Source of the DNA: Planctomycetia bacterium
Lineage (GTDB): Bacteria; Planctomycetota; Planctomycetia; Pirellulales; UBA7805
Assembly: GCA_021413585.1 (NCBI GenBank)
Contig: JAIOQB010000356.1
Span: 1-53,516 of the forward strand
Reading direction: 5' to 3'
DNA length: 53,516 nucleotides
Under the pieces are notes generated by a model. The model worked only from the letters and a program-made list of their open reading frames with translations. It did no database searches and was not told the DNA's origin. Below are positions 31,971-41,076 of the stretch, piece after piece. A program made the position numbers and the translations under genes. Positions within the stretch are counted from its first letter, which is position 1. Each line of letters begins with the position of its first letter.

Positions 31971-34208
31971 TTAATGTGCCAACCGCAGGCCGGTGAAATA
32001 AGCTTGCAGGCAGAGCATCGCTTCGACCGTTTCGCACAGCCGGCCGCCGTACCACTGCTCAACCGGATTCGTAGGCATCGAAATGCTGCCATTGGAGTGC
32101 CCCGCGTGGCTCTGGTTCGCGAAAAGTTGCAATTGAATCGCCTGATTCCATTGGGTCCACTGCGCCCCGCCTGCGAAATACTTCAGATGCGTCGTCTGCA
32201 TGTTGCAATAAAGCGCACACTGCTGATAGCCGGATTCCACAAAGGGTTGAGTTCGCGAGGCGACGAATTGTTGGATCGCCGCATGACTGGCGGGAACTCC
32301 CGTGTAATACTGAGCCAGCAGACCCTGGGCAGTCGAGCTGTCGTTATAGTTAAACCCCCACACCGGATAGGTTCCGTAGCAGTAACGCGAGCCGATGGTG
32401 ACGCTGCTGTCGGTGATGGGCAATGTGGAACAGGAGGAGGCCAGATAGATCCTGGCCTCATCGAACGCAGACTGAGGGACGCTTAGGCCCGCGCGGGCCG
32501 AAACCCGCAGGGCCGCAACTCCCCAGGCCTCGTGCGACACGTCCGCCAGCGTGTTGTATCGCCAGCCATAGTCGGGGTACCTGCCTGCCAGGGTGAAGCT
32601 GATGGCCCGTTGAACGGCAGCTTTTAGTTGAGCGAGATCCACCTGGCAGCCACCGGGGTCCGTGTCGGTGCAATGACTGTCGACGGCTTGTTTGGTGTTT
32701 TCATACGCCTCGGCCAGGGCCAAATGATTGATCAGATGCGCGTAGCTGGGCGGAGCGTTTGCATCCGCTTCAAAGCTGCCGTTGGGCCATTGCATCGCCA
32801 GTAGATAATTGACCCCTCGGCAAACGGCGTCCTTGTAGGGCCCCTTGACCGGCGAGTTGCCGCTCCCCAACAACGGCAGCAGCGCAAAACCCGTGGCCGC
32901 CGGCGAATGGACAAAAGTCCCCGCGGCGTCCGGGCCGCATTGGCCGTGGCAGTCGGGATGGGTTGAAGACTGAAACGACCAGCTCCCGTCGGCGAACTGG
33001 TGGCGCACAAGCCAATTGGTGGCGTCGGCCACCTGTTGCGGCGCGCCGTTCGACAGGCAAGGATCGGGACCGCTGCTGGTTGGGGGAGTGGGATCGTCGT
33101 TGTAAATCGTCACCCGCGCGTAGTTGCCCGCGGTAAGCTGTTGGCAGGCCGTGCCGCCGAACGTCGGGTTGCGCGGTTCGACGCGAAATGTCTCGTCCGG
33201 CTCGCTGACGTCGTCCCCCAGCACGTTGACCGTCACGGTTTTGCTGATCTGGCCGGCGGTGAACGTGACGGTTTGATTCAGCGCCGTGTAATCCAAGCCG
33301 GCGGTGGCCGTCTCGTCGACCGTGACGACCTGCACGGTGACTGTCTGGCTGGCCACCTGGCTGAGCGTGACAGTGAGCGTCACGGGTGTGATCTGTCCCG
33401 CGGCCCCTTCGTTCACACCGCTGACTGCGGCCGTAACGTTCACGCTGATCGTTGTCGATAGACCCGGGCATGGCGGCGGCGGCCCGGTCGTGCTGCCGCC
33501 CGTGGTGCTGCCGCCACTGGTAGTGGTGCTCGTGGAACCTAACTCGGGCGGGGTTGATCCTAAGGCAAGACAGCCGGCCAGGTTGATGTTCTGGTCTTTC
33601 TCGGGCCGCCAGTACTGCACGTAGTAGACGCAATAGCGGGGATCGATGGCCCGCGGCTCAAAGGTGGCGCTGTGGCCGTCGCCGAGCGTGACGTTTTCGC
33701 GCTGAAAGTGCCGCGCCGCCTGGCCGCCGGGCCAGCCGGTCGTCAGGTCATTCAATTGCGCCAGCGTTTGGCCGATGACTTTGGCTTCGGTCAACTTGTA
33801 GTCCAGCAGCACAATCCGCCCCGCGTCGGGCGCGGAGCTGAACTGCCAGGCATTGGCATTGAAGGCGTAGCTCGATGATTGCGACGGGCTAACATCATCA
33901 GGACAGAAGATGACGCTGGCGCCGCCGGGCAGATACGGACTGATGCGCTGCATCCACGCGCTGCCGCGCACCGGCTGCGACGGGCTGCGGCTGTTGGCCC
34001 GCGTCCAGGCCAGCCACACCTGCCGCTGGTTGCTCGCGCACTGTGACTGCCGCGCCCGTGAGCGCGATGCGCCGATCGCCGGCAGCAGCAGGGCCACCAG
34101 GATCACGATCACCGCGATCACGACCAGCAGCTCGACGAGCGAGAAGCCGCGACGGGATTTCAGATTGCGGATTTCAGATTGTAGATTGGCAGGGCATTCC
34201 ATTGACAT
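31971..34208 (-). CDS. Pseudopilin / Calx-beta / alpha-toroid fusion protein
   Basis: A 745-residue protein. Residues 19-45: prepilin signal [19 protein letters not shown] with Glu at +5. About residue 180: the H-X9-DG motif of planctomycete-type pseudopilins ([15 protein letters not shown]). A Thr/Ser/Gly linker follows, then a Calx-beta domain at about 250-365 ([32 protein letters not shown]). From about 385 to the end: repeats of the squalene-oxidase/prenyltransferase toroid type ([40 protein letters not shown]). Start 34208 has a GAGG site. The fusion suggests a surface protein assembled by a type II/IV-like system. Confidence 0.85.
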   Translation of the reverse strand: MSMECPANLQSEIRNLKSRRGFSLVELLVVIAVIVILVALLLPAIGASRSRARQSQCASNQRQVWLAWTRANSRSPSQPVRGSAWMQRISPYLPGGASVIFCPDDVSPSQSSSYAFNANAWQFSSAPDAGRIVLLDYKLTEAKVIGQTLAQLNDLTTGWPGGQAARHFQRENVTLGDGHSATFEPRAIDPRYCVYYVQYWRPEKDQNINLAGCLALGSTPPELGSTSTTTSGGSTTGGSTTGPPPPCPGLSTTISVNVTAAVSGVNEGAAGQITPVTLTVTLSQVASQTVTVQVVTVDETATAGLDYTALNQTVTFTAGQISKTVTVNVLGDDVSEPDETFRVEPRNPTFGGTACQQLTAGNYARVTIYNDDPTPPTSSGPDPCLSNGAPQQVADATNWLVRHQFADGSWSFQSSTHPDCHGQCGPDAAGTFVHSPAATGFALLPLLGSGNSPVKGPYKDAVCRGVNYLLAMQWPNGSFEADANAPPSYAHLINHLALAEAYENTKQAVDSHCTDTDPGGCQVDLAQLKAAVQRAISFTLAGRYPDYGWRYNTLADVSHEAWGVAALRVSARAGLSVPQSAFDEARIYLASSCSTLPITDSSVTIGSRYCYGTYPVWGFNYNDSSTAQGLLAQYYTGVPASHAAIQQFVASRTQPFVESGYQQCALYCNMQTTHLKYFAGGAQWTQWNQAIQLQLFANQSHAGHSNGSISMPTNPVEQWYGGRLCETVEAMLCLQAYFTGLRLAH

Positions 34209-34361
34209 GATCCTCGTTCGGTGCAATCGGCAATCGTTCCGGGCCCGTTTCATCCACATTCCACATTCTTGCCGCACGCGCGCACCGCCAGACAATCGGT
34301 CGCAATGGAGTTTCAATCAGCGGATCGGGATGGCGGATGTGCCTCCTGCACATCCATCATC

Positions 34362-34445
34362 GTAGGTTCCGCCTGCCGGGCGGTACCTGATGTTCACGTT
34401 ACGCCCCACATCGCAGGGAGGTCACGCCCGGCAGGCGAGACCTAC
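34362..34445. repeat. Dispersed hairpin repeat, GTAGGTTCCGCC family (two arms)
   Basis: Left arm from 34362 reads GTAGGTTCCGCCTGCCGGGC then GGTACCTGA; right arm 34419-34445 reads AGGTCACGCCCGGCAGGCGA then GACCTAC. Same family as 9637-9734 and 18653-18681. It lies between the PEP-CTERM and pseudopilin genes. Confidence 0.8.
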
Positions 34446-34455
34446 TTCCAGTCAG

Positions 34456-35352
34456 TCAGCCGCGCGAGCGGCGCTGCTTCCAGCCGACCAACCCCAGCCC
34501 GGCCAGGCCCAGCGCGGCCAGAACGAACGTGCTCGGCTCGGGAACGGCGCCGCCACCTTCCAGCGGCACGACGTCGGCCCACGTGTCGCCGAAGCGAAGC
34601 TCATCAAAGTTGACTCCGGGATCCTGGAACGATGTCATCGAAACCAATTCGAAAGCGAGATTTGAGAATGCGCCGGCGGTCGTAGTGGTGTCGGGGCCGC
34701 CTTCAGTCGCCAGACTCGTGGGATCTGCGTACAAGATCAATGTGTCAACGTCGCCGGCGCCATAGACAATCTTGCCGACAAAGAAATGAACATTTGTGCC
34801 TTGTGCGACCAGAGGCAAGCCGACCAGCGCTCCATTGACGAACAAGGAGGGGGCGACAGCAACACCGTTAATGCCGATTTGGATGGTCCTGGCTCCGTCG
34901 TCTTGCGTCGGGCTGTTGTAGAGTTCATAACCGTTGTAGGGGCCCGGGCTAGTGGAATGAGGCTGATACAGGAAGCTGAAATAGACCGATGTGCCGTCGG
35001 TCCCAAAATTCGTGCTGAGATTCCGCAGCGTCCGCTGGGAGATACCGACGTCAGGGGCCACTTCCGCATGATTGCCGGTCACTGCCAGGTTCAAATACGT
35101 TAATCCCGGCGATACAACCTGGCCAAGAGACCCTGGAAAATCTAAGGTCTGATCACTCCAGGCATTGGACCAGCCGCTGCCGCCATTCTGCCCTGCTAGG
35201 CCACCAACGGGATAGCTGAATCCTTCGTAGACGAGTAACGCCGCTTGGGCCTGTAGTGCAGACAGGGCGACAACTGCGGCAGCGACGGCAAACAGCGAAC
35301 GCGTGACGGTCGATCGTACAAAATTCTTGAGCGATAACATTGGCATACCCAT
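34456..35352 (-). CDS. PEP-CTERM sorting-domain protein (module 1)
   Basis: A 298-residue secreted protein. N-terminal signal: TVTRSLFAVAAAVVALSA then LQAQAA. The body begins LLVYEGFSYPVGGLAGQNGG, a pattern of LamG/concanavalin-like extracellular domains, with GVNFDELRFGDTW near the end. The C-terminus is VPEPSTFVLAALGLAGLGLV then basic WKQRRSRG, a clear PEP-CTERM sorting signal, which an exosortase/archaeosortase system elsewhere should process. The start is ATG 35352, 35346 or 35340. It is downstream of the FecR-like gene and sigma gene of module 1. Confidence 0.88.
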   Translation of the reverse strand: MGMPMLSLKNFVRSTVTRSLFAVAAAVVALSALQAQAALLVYEGFSYPVGGLAGQNGGSGWSNAWSDQTLDFPGSLGQVVSPGLTYLNLAVTGNHAEVAPDVGISQRTLRNLSTNFGTDGTSVYFSFLYQPHSTSPGPYNGYELYNSPTQDDGARTIQIGINGVAVAPSLFVNGALVGLPLVAQGTNVHFFVGKIVYGAGDVDTLILYADPTSLATEGGPDTTTTAGAFSNLAFELVSMTSFQDPGVNFDELRFGDTWADVVPLEGGGAVPEPSTFVLAALGLAGLGLVGWKQRRSRG

Positions 35353-35554
35353 GGGTGTTAGAAGTTTGTTTCTGCTGCCGACCGGGAACATCCCCGGGGG
35401 ACGGAAAACGGTGAAAGTTCGAATTGCGAGTTTCGGATTGAGGAGCCGGCGTGTGTGATAAGCGTTCTCCTGGGGGACAGGAAATTATGGATTGTGGATT
35501 TCGGGAGATGGGTGTCGGGCTGTTTCGGTTGCGTCCTTCTTTAATCAGCAATCA

Positions 35555-37345
35555 TCAATTTGAAATCACCTCGATGCGGATATTGTCCAGCCACTGGATG
35601 CCTCCGCCGCCGGAGCCTACCACGGGAAAGCCAAACACGATGTAGCGCGGCGGCGTGGTCCAATCGACCTTCGGCACGGGGGGCTTGAACGTCAGGTCGC
35701 GCACCCAGCCTTCCTTGCCACGCCATTGCGACCGCTGTGCACGAATGTCGCGGAGTTTGCCGTCGGCCACGTCCAATAGCAGCCGCACGCGATACCATTG
35801 AAGTGGGGTCCACTCCACCCGCGGCAGGGCCGGGTCGGCGTCCTTCCACAGCGCGATCTCCGCGCCCGGCCCCACCGCCGACGCAATCGCCAGCGAAGAC
35901 ATCAGCCCCTTGCTCTCGGGCATGATGTCGAACTCGATGAGCACCTCGCAGCGATGGGCAAGCTCCCGGCCGTCGATCTCGTGTCCAATGAGCGGTGGCG
36001 CGTTGGGGGGCAGGCCGGTGAAGGCCAGCGAGACCGCACGGTTACCAACTGGCAGTTTCCCACCAGACGTATCGAGCACCGGTCCCCCCAAAGCGGCCAG
36101 CCTTTCAACTGGGTCGAACACGCCAACCCCTTGATGCTTACGTATCGCTCCCCGTACGACCCAGTGGGCTTTGGATGCATCGATTGGTCCCCGGTCGAGG
36201 GCCTCAAAATCTTCGGCTAGCAGCACGGTGCGTGGCTGACCGTTGAGCTTGTCCAGCGCGAACCGGAACGGATCGGCGGCCGGCAGCGGCTTGACTTCGT
36301 TGGCGGTGACCACGGCGGCTTGGCCGGCGGAGAGGATTTGCGATTTGCGTTTGGGGATTTGCGATTGCGGATCGGTTGGAGCTTGGGACAGTTGGTCGGC
36401 GTCGGTCAGGGCGACCTGGCCGCGGAAGACGTGGACTTCTGTTGAAGCGGCTGTCGGCTGCCGGCTGTCAGCTATCAGCTTGGCTGAAGGCTGATAGCTG
36501 ACGGCTGACGGCACTTTCACAATCACGCCGAATTCTGTGCCCAGGTCCGTCACCGTGCCATCGGGCGTGTGGACCTTGAACCCGCGTGCTGGCTTGGGGA
36601 CGTGGGCGGTGAGACGGCCGTCCGAAAGCCGGCAGGCGCCGGCGTCAACGATGGTGAACTCGGCTGGTCCTTCGAGGATTACCTGAGCCTGGTAGTTGAA
36701 CGTGATCTCGGCTGAGCCGCTTTCGAGCTTGAGCTGCTGGCCCGGGGCTAAAGCGTCGCCCGTGGGAGCGATACCATCGTGCCATTTCGCGTCCGTCGCG
36801 CGGGCCAGTGTGGCGGCCGGGCCGTTCGGGGCAGTCGCCACCAGGCCGGGACCGTGATTCGTCGCTGGCCAAAACACGATTACCAGCATGCCCACGACAA
36901 CGAGTCCGGCCAGCGAACAGAGCGTGTAGGGATGGGCGACGATGGCGAGCGTGGAATGCAGCAGGTTGGTAAGCGGGCGGTTCCCCGGCAACGGTGTGCC
37001 TCTCGGTGCTGTAACGACTGGCCGTGGCGGGTGGCTGATGTTCGAGGGACTTGGTGTGGCCGAGTCTTTCTGTGGCCACCCTTGAATGGCGGCCAGCAGC
37101 ACCGGATCGATGTCGGCGCTGGGCAGCGGCGAATCAGCCGCGGCTTCGCCGGTGAAACCACGGCGGCGCAGACTGATCGAATCGTAGACGAACTCGACAT
37201 ACCAGCGGCGGGCGGTGGGATTGTTGCACACCAGTTCGTGCAGTCGCGCGGCATCGGCACTCGACGCGTCGCCTTGCCGGCAGGCGTCCGCCAACGCGTA
37301 CAATTCTTGCTTAAGAACATTGTGAATAGCTTCTGCATCGCTCAT
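35555..37345 (-). CDS. FecR-like membrane anti-sigma regulator (module 1)
   Basis: A 596-residue protein. Residues 1-130: cytoplasmic part (MSDAEAIHNVLKQELYALAD; NNPTARRWYVEFVYDSISLR), as in anti-sigma factors. Residues about 140-160: one membrane helix (CSLAGLVVVGMLVIVFWPA). Then a FecR domain: FNYQAQVILEGPAEFTIVDA, ACRLSDGRLTAHVPKPARGF, KVHTPDGTVTDLGTEFGV. A C-terminal LamG-like domain ends GGIQWLDNIRIEVISN. Its ATG overlaps the sigma stop (ATGA). Two dispersed-repeat insertions sit in frame within the FecR part. It should bind the sigma factor and sense an envelope signal. Confidence 0.88.
   Translation of the reverse strand: MSDAEAIHNVLKQELYALADACRQGDASSADAARLHELVCNNPTARRWYVEFVYDSISLRRRGFTGEAAADSPLPSADIDPVLLAAIQGWPQKDSATPSPSNISHPPRPVVTAPRGTPLPGNRPLTNLLHSTLAIVAHPYTLCSLAGLVVVGMLVIVFWPATNHGPGLVATAPNGPAATLARATDAKWHDGIAPTGDALAPGQQLKLESGSAEITFNYQAQVILEGPAEFTIVDAGACRLSDGRLTAHVPKPARGFKVHTPDGTVTDLGTEFGVIVKVPSAVSYQPSAKLIADSRQPTAASTEVHVFRGQVALTDADQLSQAPTDPQSQIPKRKSQILSAGQAAVVTANEVKPLPAADPFRFALDKLNGQPRTVLLAEDFEALDRGPIDASKAHWVVRGAIRKHQGVGVFDPVERLAALGGPVLDTSGGKLPVGNRAVSLAFTGLPPNAPPLIGHEIDGRELAHRCEVLIEFDIMPESKGLMSSLAIASAVGPGAEIALWKDADPALPRVEWTPLQWYRVRLLLDVADGKLRDIRAQRSQWRGKEGWVRDLTFKPPVPKVDWTTPPRYIVFGFPVVGSGGGGIQWLDNIRIEVISN
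36335..36373. repeat. In-frame GATTTGCG repeat within the FecR-like gene
   Basis: GATTTGCGATTTGCG and GATTTGCGATTGCGGAT units, a common bacterial dispersed repeat, encode on the minus strand the peptide QSQIPKRKSQIL. The second FecR paralogue (39472-41076) has no such stretch at the aligned position. Confidence 0.65.
36453..36509. repeat. In-frame GCTGTCGGCTG hairpin repeat within the FecR-like gene
   Basis: Left arm GTCGGCTGCCGGCTGTCAGC then TATCAGCT; right arm GGCTGATAGCTGACGGCTGA. The hairpin keeps the frame open and encodes AVSYQPSAKLIADSRQPTAA. The paralogue has a different, shorter sequence here (SLAGAAANIAQQSPSTA). Confidence 0.7.
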
Positions 37346-37893
37346 TCTTTTGCATCCTTGCGGAGCGAATCGTCAACGCACCGTGATACGGCGAGCCGGC
37401 TGCGGATGATGGAGTGCTTCACCGCATCCGAAGTGCGGCCCGTCGCTGCCGCGACTTGCTGCATGGTTTCACGGCCGGCGTAGTAGCGCAGAAGAAGCCT
37501 GCGATGAGCGGCGGCAAGCTTTTGGAGACAAATCTCCAGGGCCGAGTAGCGACTACTCAGGTGGTCGTCGGAGAGTTCAAATTCCTGGGCCACGGACTCC
37601 AGAAAGTTTGGATCGCTCAGTTCGGCCCGCTGCGACGATTGCTTGCGGAAAGTTAGCACCTGATAGTAGGCGATCGTTCGCGCCCAGGCACCGAAATCCT
37701 TCGTGTCGTCGTAACGGTCAAACTCCTGCCAGAGCAGAATCCTGGTCTGCTGAACGATCTCATCCGCATCAGCCCACTGTGGCACCAAGGAGGCAATAAA
37801 CGCCTGCAACCCCTGCTCATGCTTGCCGAGCAACTGCAGAAAGTCGGTGGTGCGCCGGTCTTTACCGGCCGATGAGTGGGATGATGCGGTCAC
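37342..37893 (-). CDS. ECF RNA polymerase sigma factor (module 1)
   Basis: A 183-residue sigma-70 family ECF factor of the kind abundant in Rhodopirellula-type bacteria. Region 2: QAFIASLVPQWADADEIVQQ then TRILLWQEFDRYDDTKDFGA. Region 4: LAAAHRRLLLRYYAGRETMQ then QVAAATGRTSDAVKHSIIRS, a helix-turn-helix for -35 binding. It overlaps the FecR-like gene by ATGA and is the first gene of module 1. It should direct RNA polymerase to envelope-related genes when its FecR-like partner releases it. Confidence 0.92.
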   Translation of the reverse strand: MTASSHSSAGKDRRTTDFLQLLGKHEQGLQAFIASLVPQWADADEIVQQTRILLWQEFDRYDDTKDFGAWARTIAYYQVLTFRKQSSQRAELSDPNFLESVAQEFELSDDHLSSRYSALEICLQKLAAAHRRLLLRYYAGRETMQQVAAATGRTSDAVKHSIIRSRLAVSRCVDDSLRKDAKE

Positions 37894-38119
37894 GAGCGTT
37901 TCTCTTTGATGCTTCAGTACAACGCTGCGCGGCGGAAACGGAACAGCTAAGTTCTACCAACTTGGGCGCGAAACGAAAAAAAGCGCCATACGCCGAGGGG
38001 GGGAAATCGGTCGTAAGTGTGAACTGTGGCTGTTAACATACTGACACAATAGAAGTTAGAGATTTCGAACATTTTTTCAGAATCTCAGCGCCGCGGTCTG
38101 GTACGCGTCTTTGCCAATA

Positions 38120-38272
38120 ACCGTTCGTTTGCTGACGCATGGCAACAACGTAGGTGCCGACGACTTGTTGGGATTCATGGTGCCCCAGGAGGGGGCCTCT
38201 CCCGAAACGGCCGTTCAGAGCGGCGAAACGATCGTTTGTTGGGGGATGTCAGAAAACGGTGGAGCTGACGAC
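38120..38272. repeat. Upstream repeat, copy A (153 bp)
   Basis: It shares a nearly gap-free, diverged alignment with 41950-42103: both have ACCGTTCGTTTGC, GCAACAAC, TTGTTGGGA, CCCGAAACGG, CGTTCAG and AAACGGT at the same spacing. Copy A lies about 230 bp upstream of the module 1 sigma gene. Both copies can be read as a short plus-strand ORF (TVRL..NN..LLG..PQ.G..PET), but there is no ribosome site. Confidence 0.7.
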
Positions 38273-38302
38273 ACGGCCTGGCGCCAAACAGTGGCGGCAT
38301 AA

Positions 38303-38340
38303 AGCAAAAAGCCCCGCCAGACCAGAGCCGGGCGGGGCTT
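38303..38340 (-). terminator. Rho-independent terminator after the PEP-CTERM gene of module 2
   Basis: Stem AAGCCCCGCC (38309-38318) / GGCGGGGCTT (38331-38340). Read leftward it is followed by a T-run (A-run at 38306-38310). It ends the leftward transcript of the 38378-39310 gene. The rest of the gap 37894-38377 holds repeat copy A and, presumably, the module 1 promoter. Confidence 0.85.
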
Positions 38341-38377
38341 GTGCGATTAAAAAGTGCACGGTTGATGAGCATCAGGC

Positions 38378-39310
38378 TCAGCGATACTTCTTCCGCAGGG
38401 CGACGAATCCCAGGCCCATGAGACCCAGACCGGCCAGGATGAAGGTCGAGGGTTCGGGGACGGCACTCGCCTCGGAAACCGCGCTCACCTGAAAGTCGAA
38501 TTGGTAGGTGGTCGGTCCCCCCGTGCCGGTCGTTGCCCTGAACATATAGGTTCCTGGCCCAATCGGCTGAGGGATGCTCGCGAGATTGAGGAAATCCTGT
38601 CCCACGGAGGCCGACGACAAAGTTGTGTTTCCCAAGGAAGGCGTTTGGATGGCGGCGGAACCCAAGGCCGTGTAATTCTCGACCTGAATCGAGTCGAGCT
38701 GGAAGCCCGGGGCAATCGTGAGGGTAAAGTCGTCGCCGTCGAAATCCGGGTTGCCGCCGAGCACGCGATTGTGGCCTGCCGCGAGCGAGCCTAAATTCAC
38801 CGAACTGGCATTCACGCCCGCATCGCCGCTGACACCTTCGTTGTAGACAACGGTTGACGGATCAAACGCCGCACTCACATGGAAACCAAACTGATAGGTG
38901 GTTGGCCCGCCGGTGCCTGTCGTCGCCCGCAACACATAGCCGCCGGACCCAAGTGGCGCAGTGATACTCGACAGAGTGAGCAGATCCTGTCCGACGGAGG
39001 CCGACGTCAAGACAGTGTTGCCCAACACAGGTGATTGGATGCCGGCGGCACCCAAGGCCGTGTAACTGTCAACGAGGATCGAATCGAGCTGCAAGCCAAC
39101 GCCGATTGAAAAGTGATAATCGTCGGTGTCGAAATTCGGGTTGCCACCAATCACTTGATGCGTGCCCGCCGGGAGCGAGCCCAGTTCGGCATAACCGGGA
39201 TCAACTCCCGCATCGCCGCTGACGCTTTCACTGTAGAGCAAGACAGCGCGAGCGGTCGAAACAGGGGAGACCAAGAGAACGAGCGCGAGCACCGGCAGGA
39301 ATCGGATCAT
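38378..39310 (-). CDS. PEP-CTERM protein with two internal repeats (module 2)
   Basis: A 310-residue secreted protein: signal MIRFLPVLALVLLVSPVSTA then RA; two tandem copies of a 125-130-residue unit, each with SGDAGV, LGSL(P/A)AG, GGNP(N/D)FD, QLDSI, NYTALGSA-type, LGNT and SASVGQD parts, ending RATTGTGGPTTYQFxF; then VPEPSTFILAGLGLMGLGFV and a basic tail (ALRKKYR), the PEP-CTERM sorting signal. The ATG at 39310 fits the signal peptide. It should be anchored or exported by an exosortase-type system not in this window. Third gene of module 2; a terminator follows. Confidence 0.9.
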   Translation of the reverse strand: MIRFLPVLALVLLVSPVSTARAVLLYSESVSGDAGVDPGYAELGSLPAGTHQVIGGNPNFDTDDYHFSIGVGLQLDSILVDSYTALGAAGIQSPVLGNTVLTSASVGQDLLTLSSITAPLGSGGYVLRATTGTGGPTTYQFGFHVSAAFDPSTVVYNEGVSGDAGVNASSVNLGSLAAGHNRVLGGNPDFDGDDFTLTIAPGFQLDSIQVENYTALGSAAIQTPSLGNTTLSSASVGQDFLNLASIPQPIGPGTYMFRATTGTGGPTTYQFDFQVSAVSEASAVPEPSTFILAGLGLMGLGFVALRKKYR

Positions 39311-39471
39311 TACGCAAGCCTTTCTAGAATTGAGGGGGAACGGAAACAAGCGACAAATGCAACAGCAGATGATTCCCCCGCTGCCACACGGCAACGAGGA
39401 AGGGGAGGACATTTTTGTGGTGGGTCTTTAAGGTGGGCTATTCAGATCACATCGAAACTCCATGTTCGCAA

Positions 39472-41076
39472 TCACTTCTCTGTGAGCACTTCGATCTGTA
39501 CGTTGTCCAACCAGTACGTACCACCGGCCTGGCCCGCGATCGGCGCGGGAAAGCCGAAGCACACGTGCGTCAGCGGACCGGCGAGGTGCTTGGGCGAGGG
39601 CAATCGAACGGATACGTCTCGCACCCAGCCTTCGGTGCCGTACCACACCAATCGCTCTACCGTCGCCCCCTGCGGCGCCCCACCTTCCATGTCCCAAACG
39701 ACGCGGAGACGGTACCACTGGTCTTTCCGCCACTCGATCTGCGGTGCAGCCGGGTCGGCTTCGCGCGACAGCGCAATGCCCGGCGCCAGGCGGAGCGGTT
39801 TATCAGCATTCAGAGCAATCGCCGGTTCGACACCCCGCGTCCGCGGTAAGATGTCGCACTCCACGAGCAATTTGCAGCGCGCGGGAAACTTCGCTTCGAG
39901 GTTCCGGCTCAAGAGCGGATATAGACTCTTGACGATCCGCTGGGAGCATCGAAACTCGACGGCGCTGTGGCCGACCGGCGGCAGGGGATCGACCATCGTG
40001 TCGGCCCTCGCTGGATCAGCAGGATCGATGACGATGACCTTGCGCCCTTGGCCCGAGTTGTAGGCCGTCTTCCACTCGCCCAGATGCGGACCGTCAGCCC
40101 CGGCACCCAGACTCTCAAAATCCTCCGCCAACAGCACCTGCCGCGGTTGGCCCGTAAGCTGATCGATCGCAAAGCGGAATGGATCTGCGGCGGGGAGAGG
40201 CTTGAATTCCCGGGCCGTGAGGGTGGCGGCCTGGCCGGCGGTGAGCTTGTGCGGTTGGGGAGCGGGAATCTTTGCAGTCGCAGCGCCAGCCAGGCTGGCA
40301 ACCTCGACCTCGCCCCGAAAAACGTGGACTTCGGTGTTAGCGGTGGAGGGCGACTGCTGGGCGATGTTCGCGGCCGCGCCCGCCAAACTCACCAACACGC
40401 CAAAATCGGTTCCCAGGTCGGTCACCGTGCCATCGGGCGTGTGGACCTTAAAACCGCGCGCTGGCTGCGGCACATGCGCCGTCAGCTTGCCGGAAGCGAG
40501 CCGGCAGGCACCGGCATCGACGATCTCCAACTCTGCCGGCGCGGTGAGCAATACCTTGGCCTGACCGCTGAAGGCGATCTCGGCCGTGCCGTGCGTAAGT
40601 GCCAGGCGCTGTCCGGGTGCCAGCGCGTCGCCAGCGCGGGCCGGCGAGCGAGTCCATTGTGCATCCGTCGTGCGGATCAGAGTGGCCGGTCCCTCTCCGC
40701 CTTGCCGCGTCGAGAACCTATAGGCCAGCACGCCCACGGCCATGAGGACGGCAGCGGCGGCGGCCAGCGTGAGCGTGGGGCGAAAGCGGAACGGCGACTG
40801 ATGAATGCGAAGTGGGGAGGGAACTCCGTCGCTGGCGGTGCGGGCCGGGGTGGAGTCACGCTCGACATCCTGGAGCACGGCTTGGGCGGCCTCAGCTTCC
40901 TTCCGATTTGCCGCCCAGGCGGCCAGCAGCGCGTCGGCTTCCACGGCGTTGCAGTACGCTGCGCGGACTTCGGGGTCGGCTGCCAGCATGCGGTCGAGTT
41001 TTGCCTGTTGCTCCGGCGTGGCACAGCCACCGAGGAAGGCGTCGATCAGCGCGCGGGTTTCTTCCGGCAGATTCAT
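39472..41076 (-). CDS. FecR-like membrane anti-sigma regulator (module 2)
   Basis: A 534-residue paralogue of the module 1 protein. Cytoplasmic start MNLPEETRALIDAFLGGCAT; membrane helix LTLAAAAAVLMAVGVLAYRF; FecR domain with GTAEIAFSGQAKVLLTAPAE, ACRLASGKLTAHVPQPARGF and KVHTPDGTVTDLGTDFGV; C-terminal LamG-like part ending GGTYWLDNVQIEVLTEK. The shared segment EFKPLPAADPFRFAIDQLTG marks both copies as duplicates. Its ATG overlaps the sigma stop (ATGA). Likely inhibits and positions the cognate sigma factor. Confidence 0.88.
   Translation of the reverse strand: MNLPEETRALIDAFLGGCATPEQQAKLDRMLAADPEVRAAYCNAVEADALLAAWAANRKEAEAAQAVLQDVERDSTPARTASDGVPSPLRIHQSPFRFRPTLTLAAAAAVLMAVGVLAYRFSTRQGGEGPATLIRTTDAQWTRSPARAGDALAPGQRLALTHGTAEIAFSGQAKVLLTAPAELEIVDAGACRLASGKLTAHVPQPARGFKVHTPDGTVTDLGTDFGVLVSLAGAAANIAQQSPSTANTEVHVFRGEVEVASLAGAATAKIPAPQPHKLTAGQAATLTAREFKPLPAADPFRFAIDQLTGQPRQVLLAEDFESLGAGADGPHLGEWKTAYNSGQGRKVIVIDPADPARADTMVDPLPPVGHSAVEFRCSQRIVKSLYPLLSRNLEAKFPARCKLLVECDILPRTRGVEPAIALNADKPLRLAPGIALSREADPAAPQIEWRKDQWYRLRVVWDMEGGAPQGATVERLVWYGTEGWVRDVSVRLPSPKHLAGPLTHVCFGFPAPIAGQAGGTYWLDNVQIEVLTEK

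Noticed and set aside
38111..38302. Small plus-strand gene (63 codons), with a similar frame at 41941-42138
   Set aside because: The DNA blocks match as well as the peptides, there is no ribosome site, and the peptides diverge after the repeat; treated as a repeated non-coding element, though a tiny gene is not excluded.
34456..39310. Search for an exosortase/EpsH gene next to the PEP-CTERM genes
   Set aside because: No multi-helix protein with the Cys/Arg/His exosortase pattern is present in the window; the sorting enzyme must be elsewhere.
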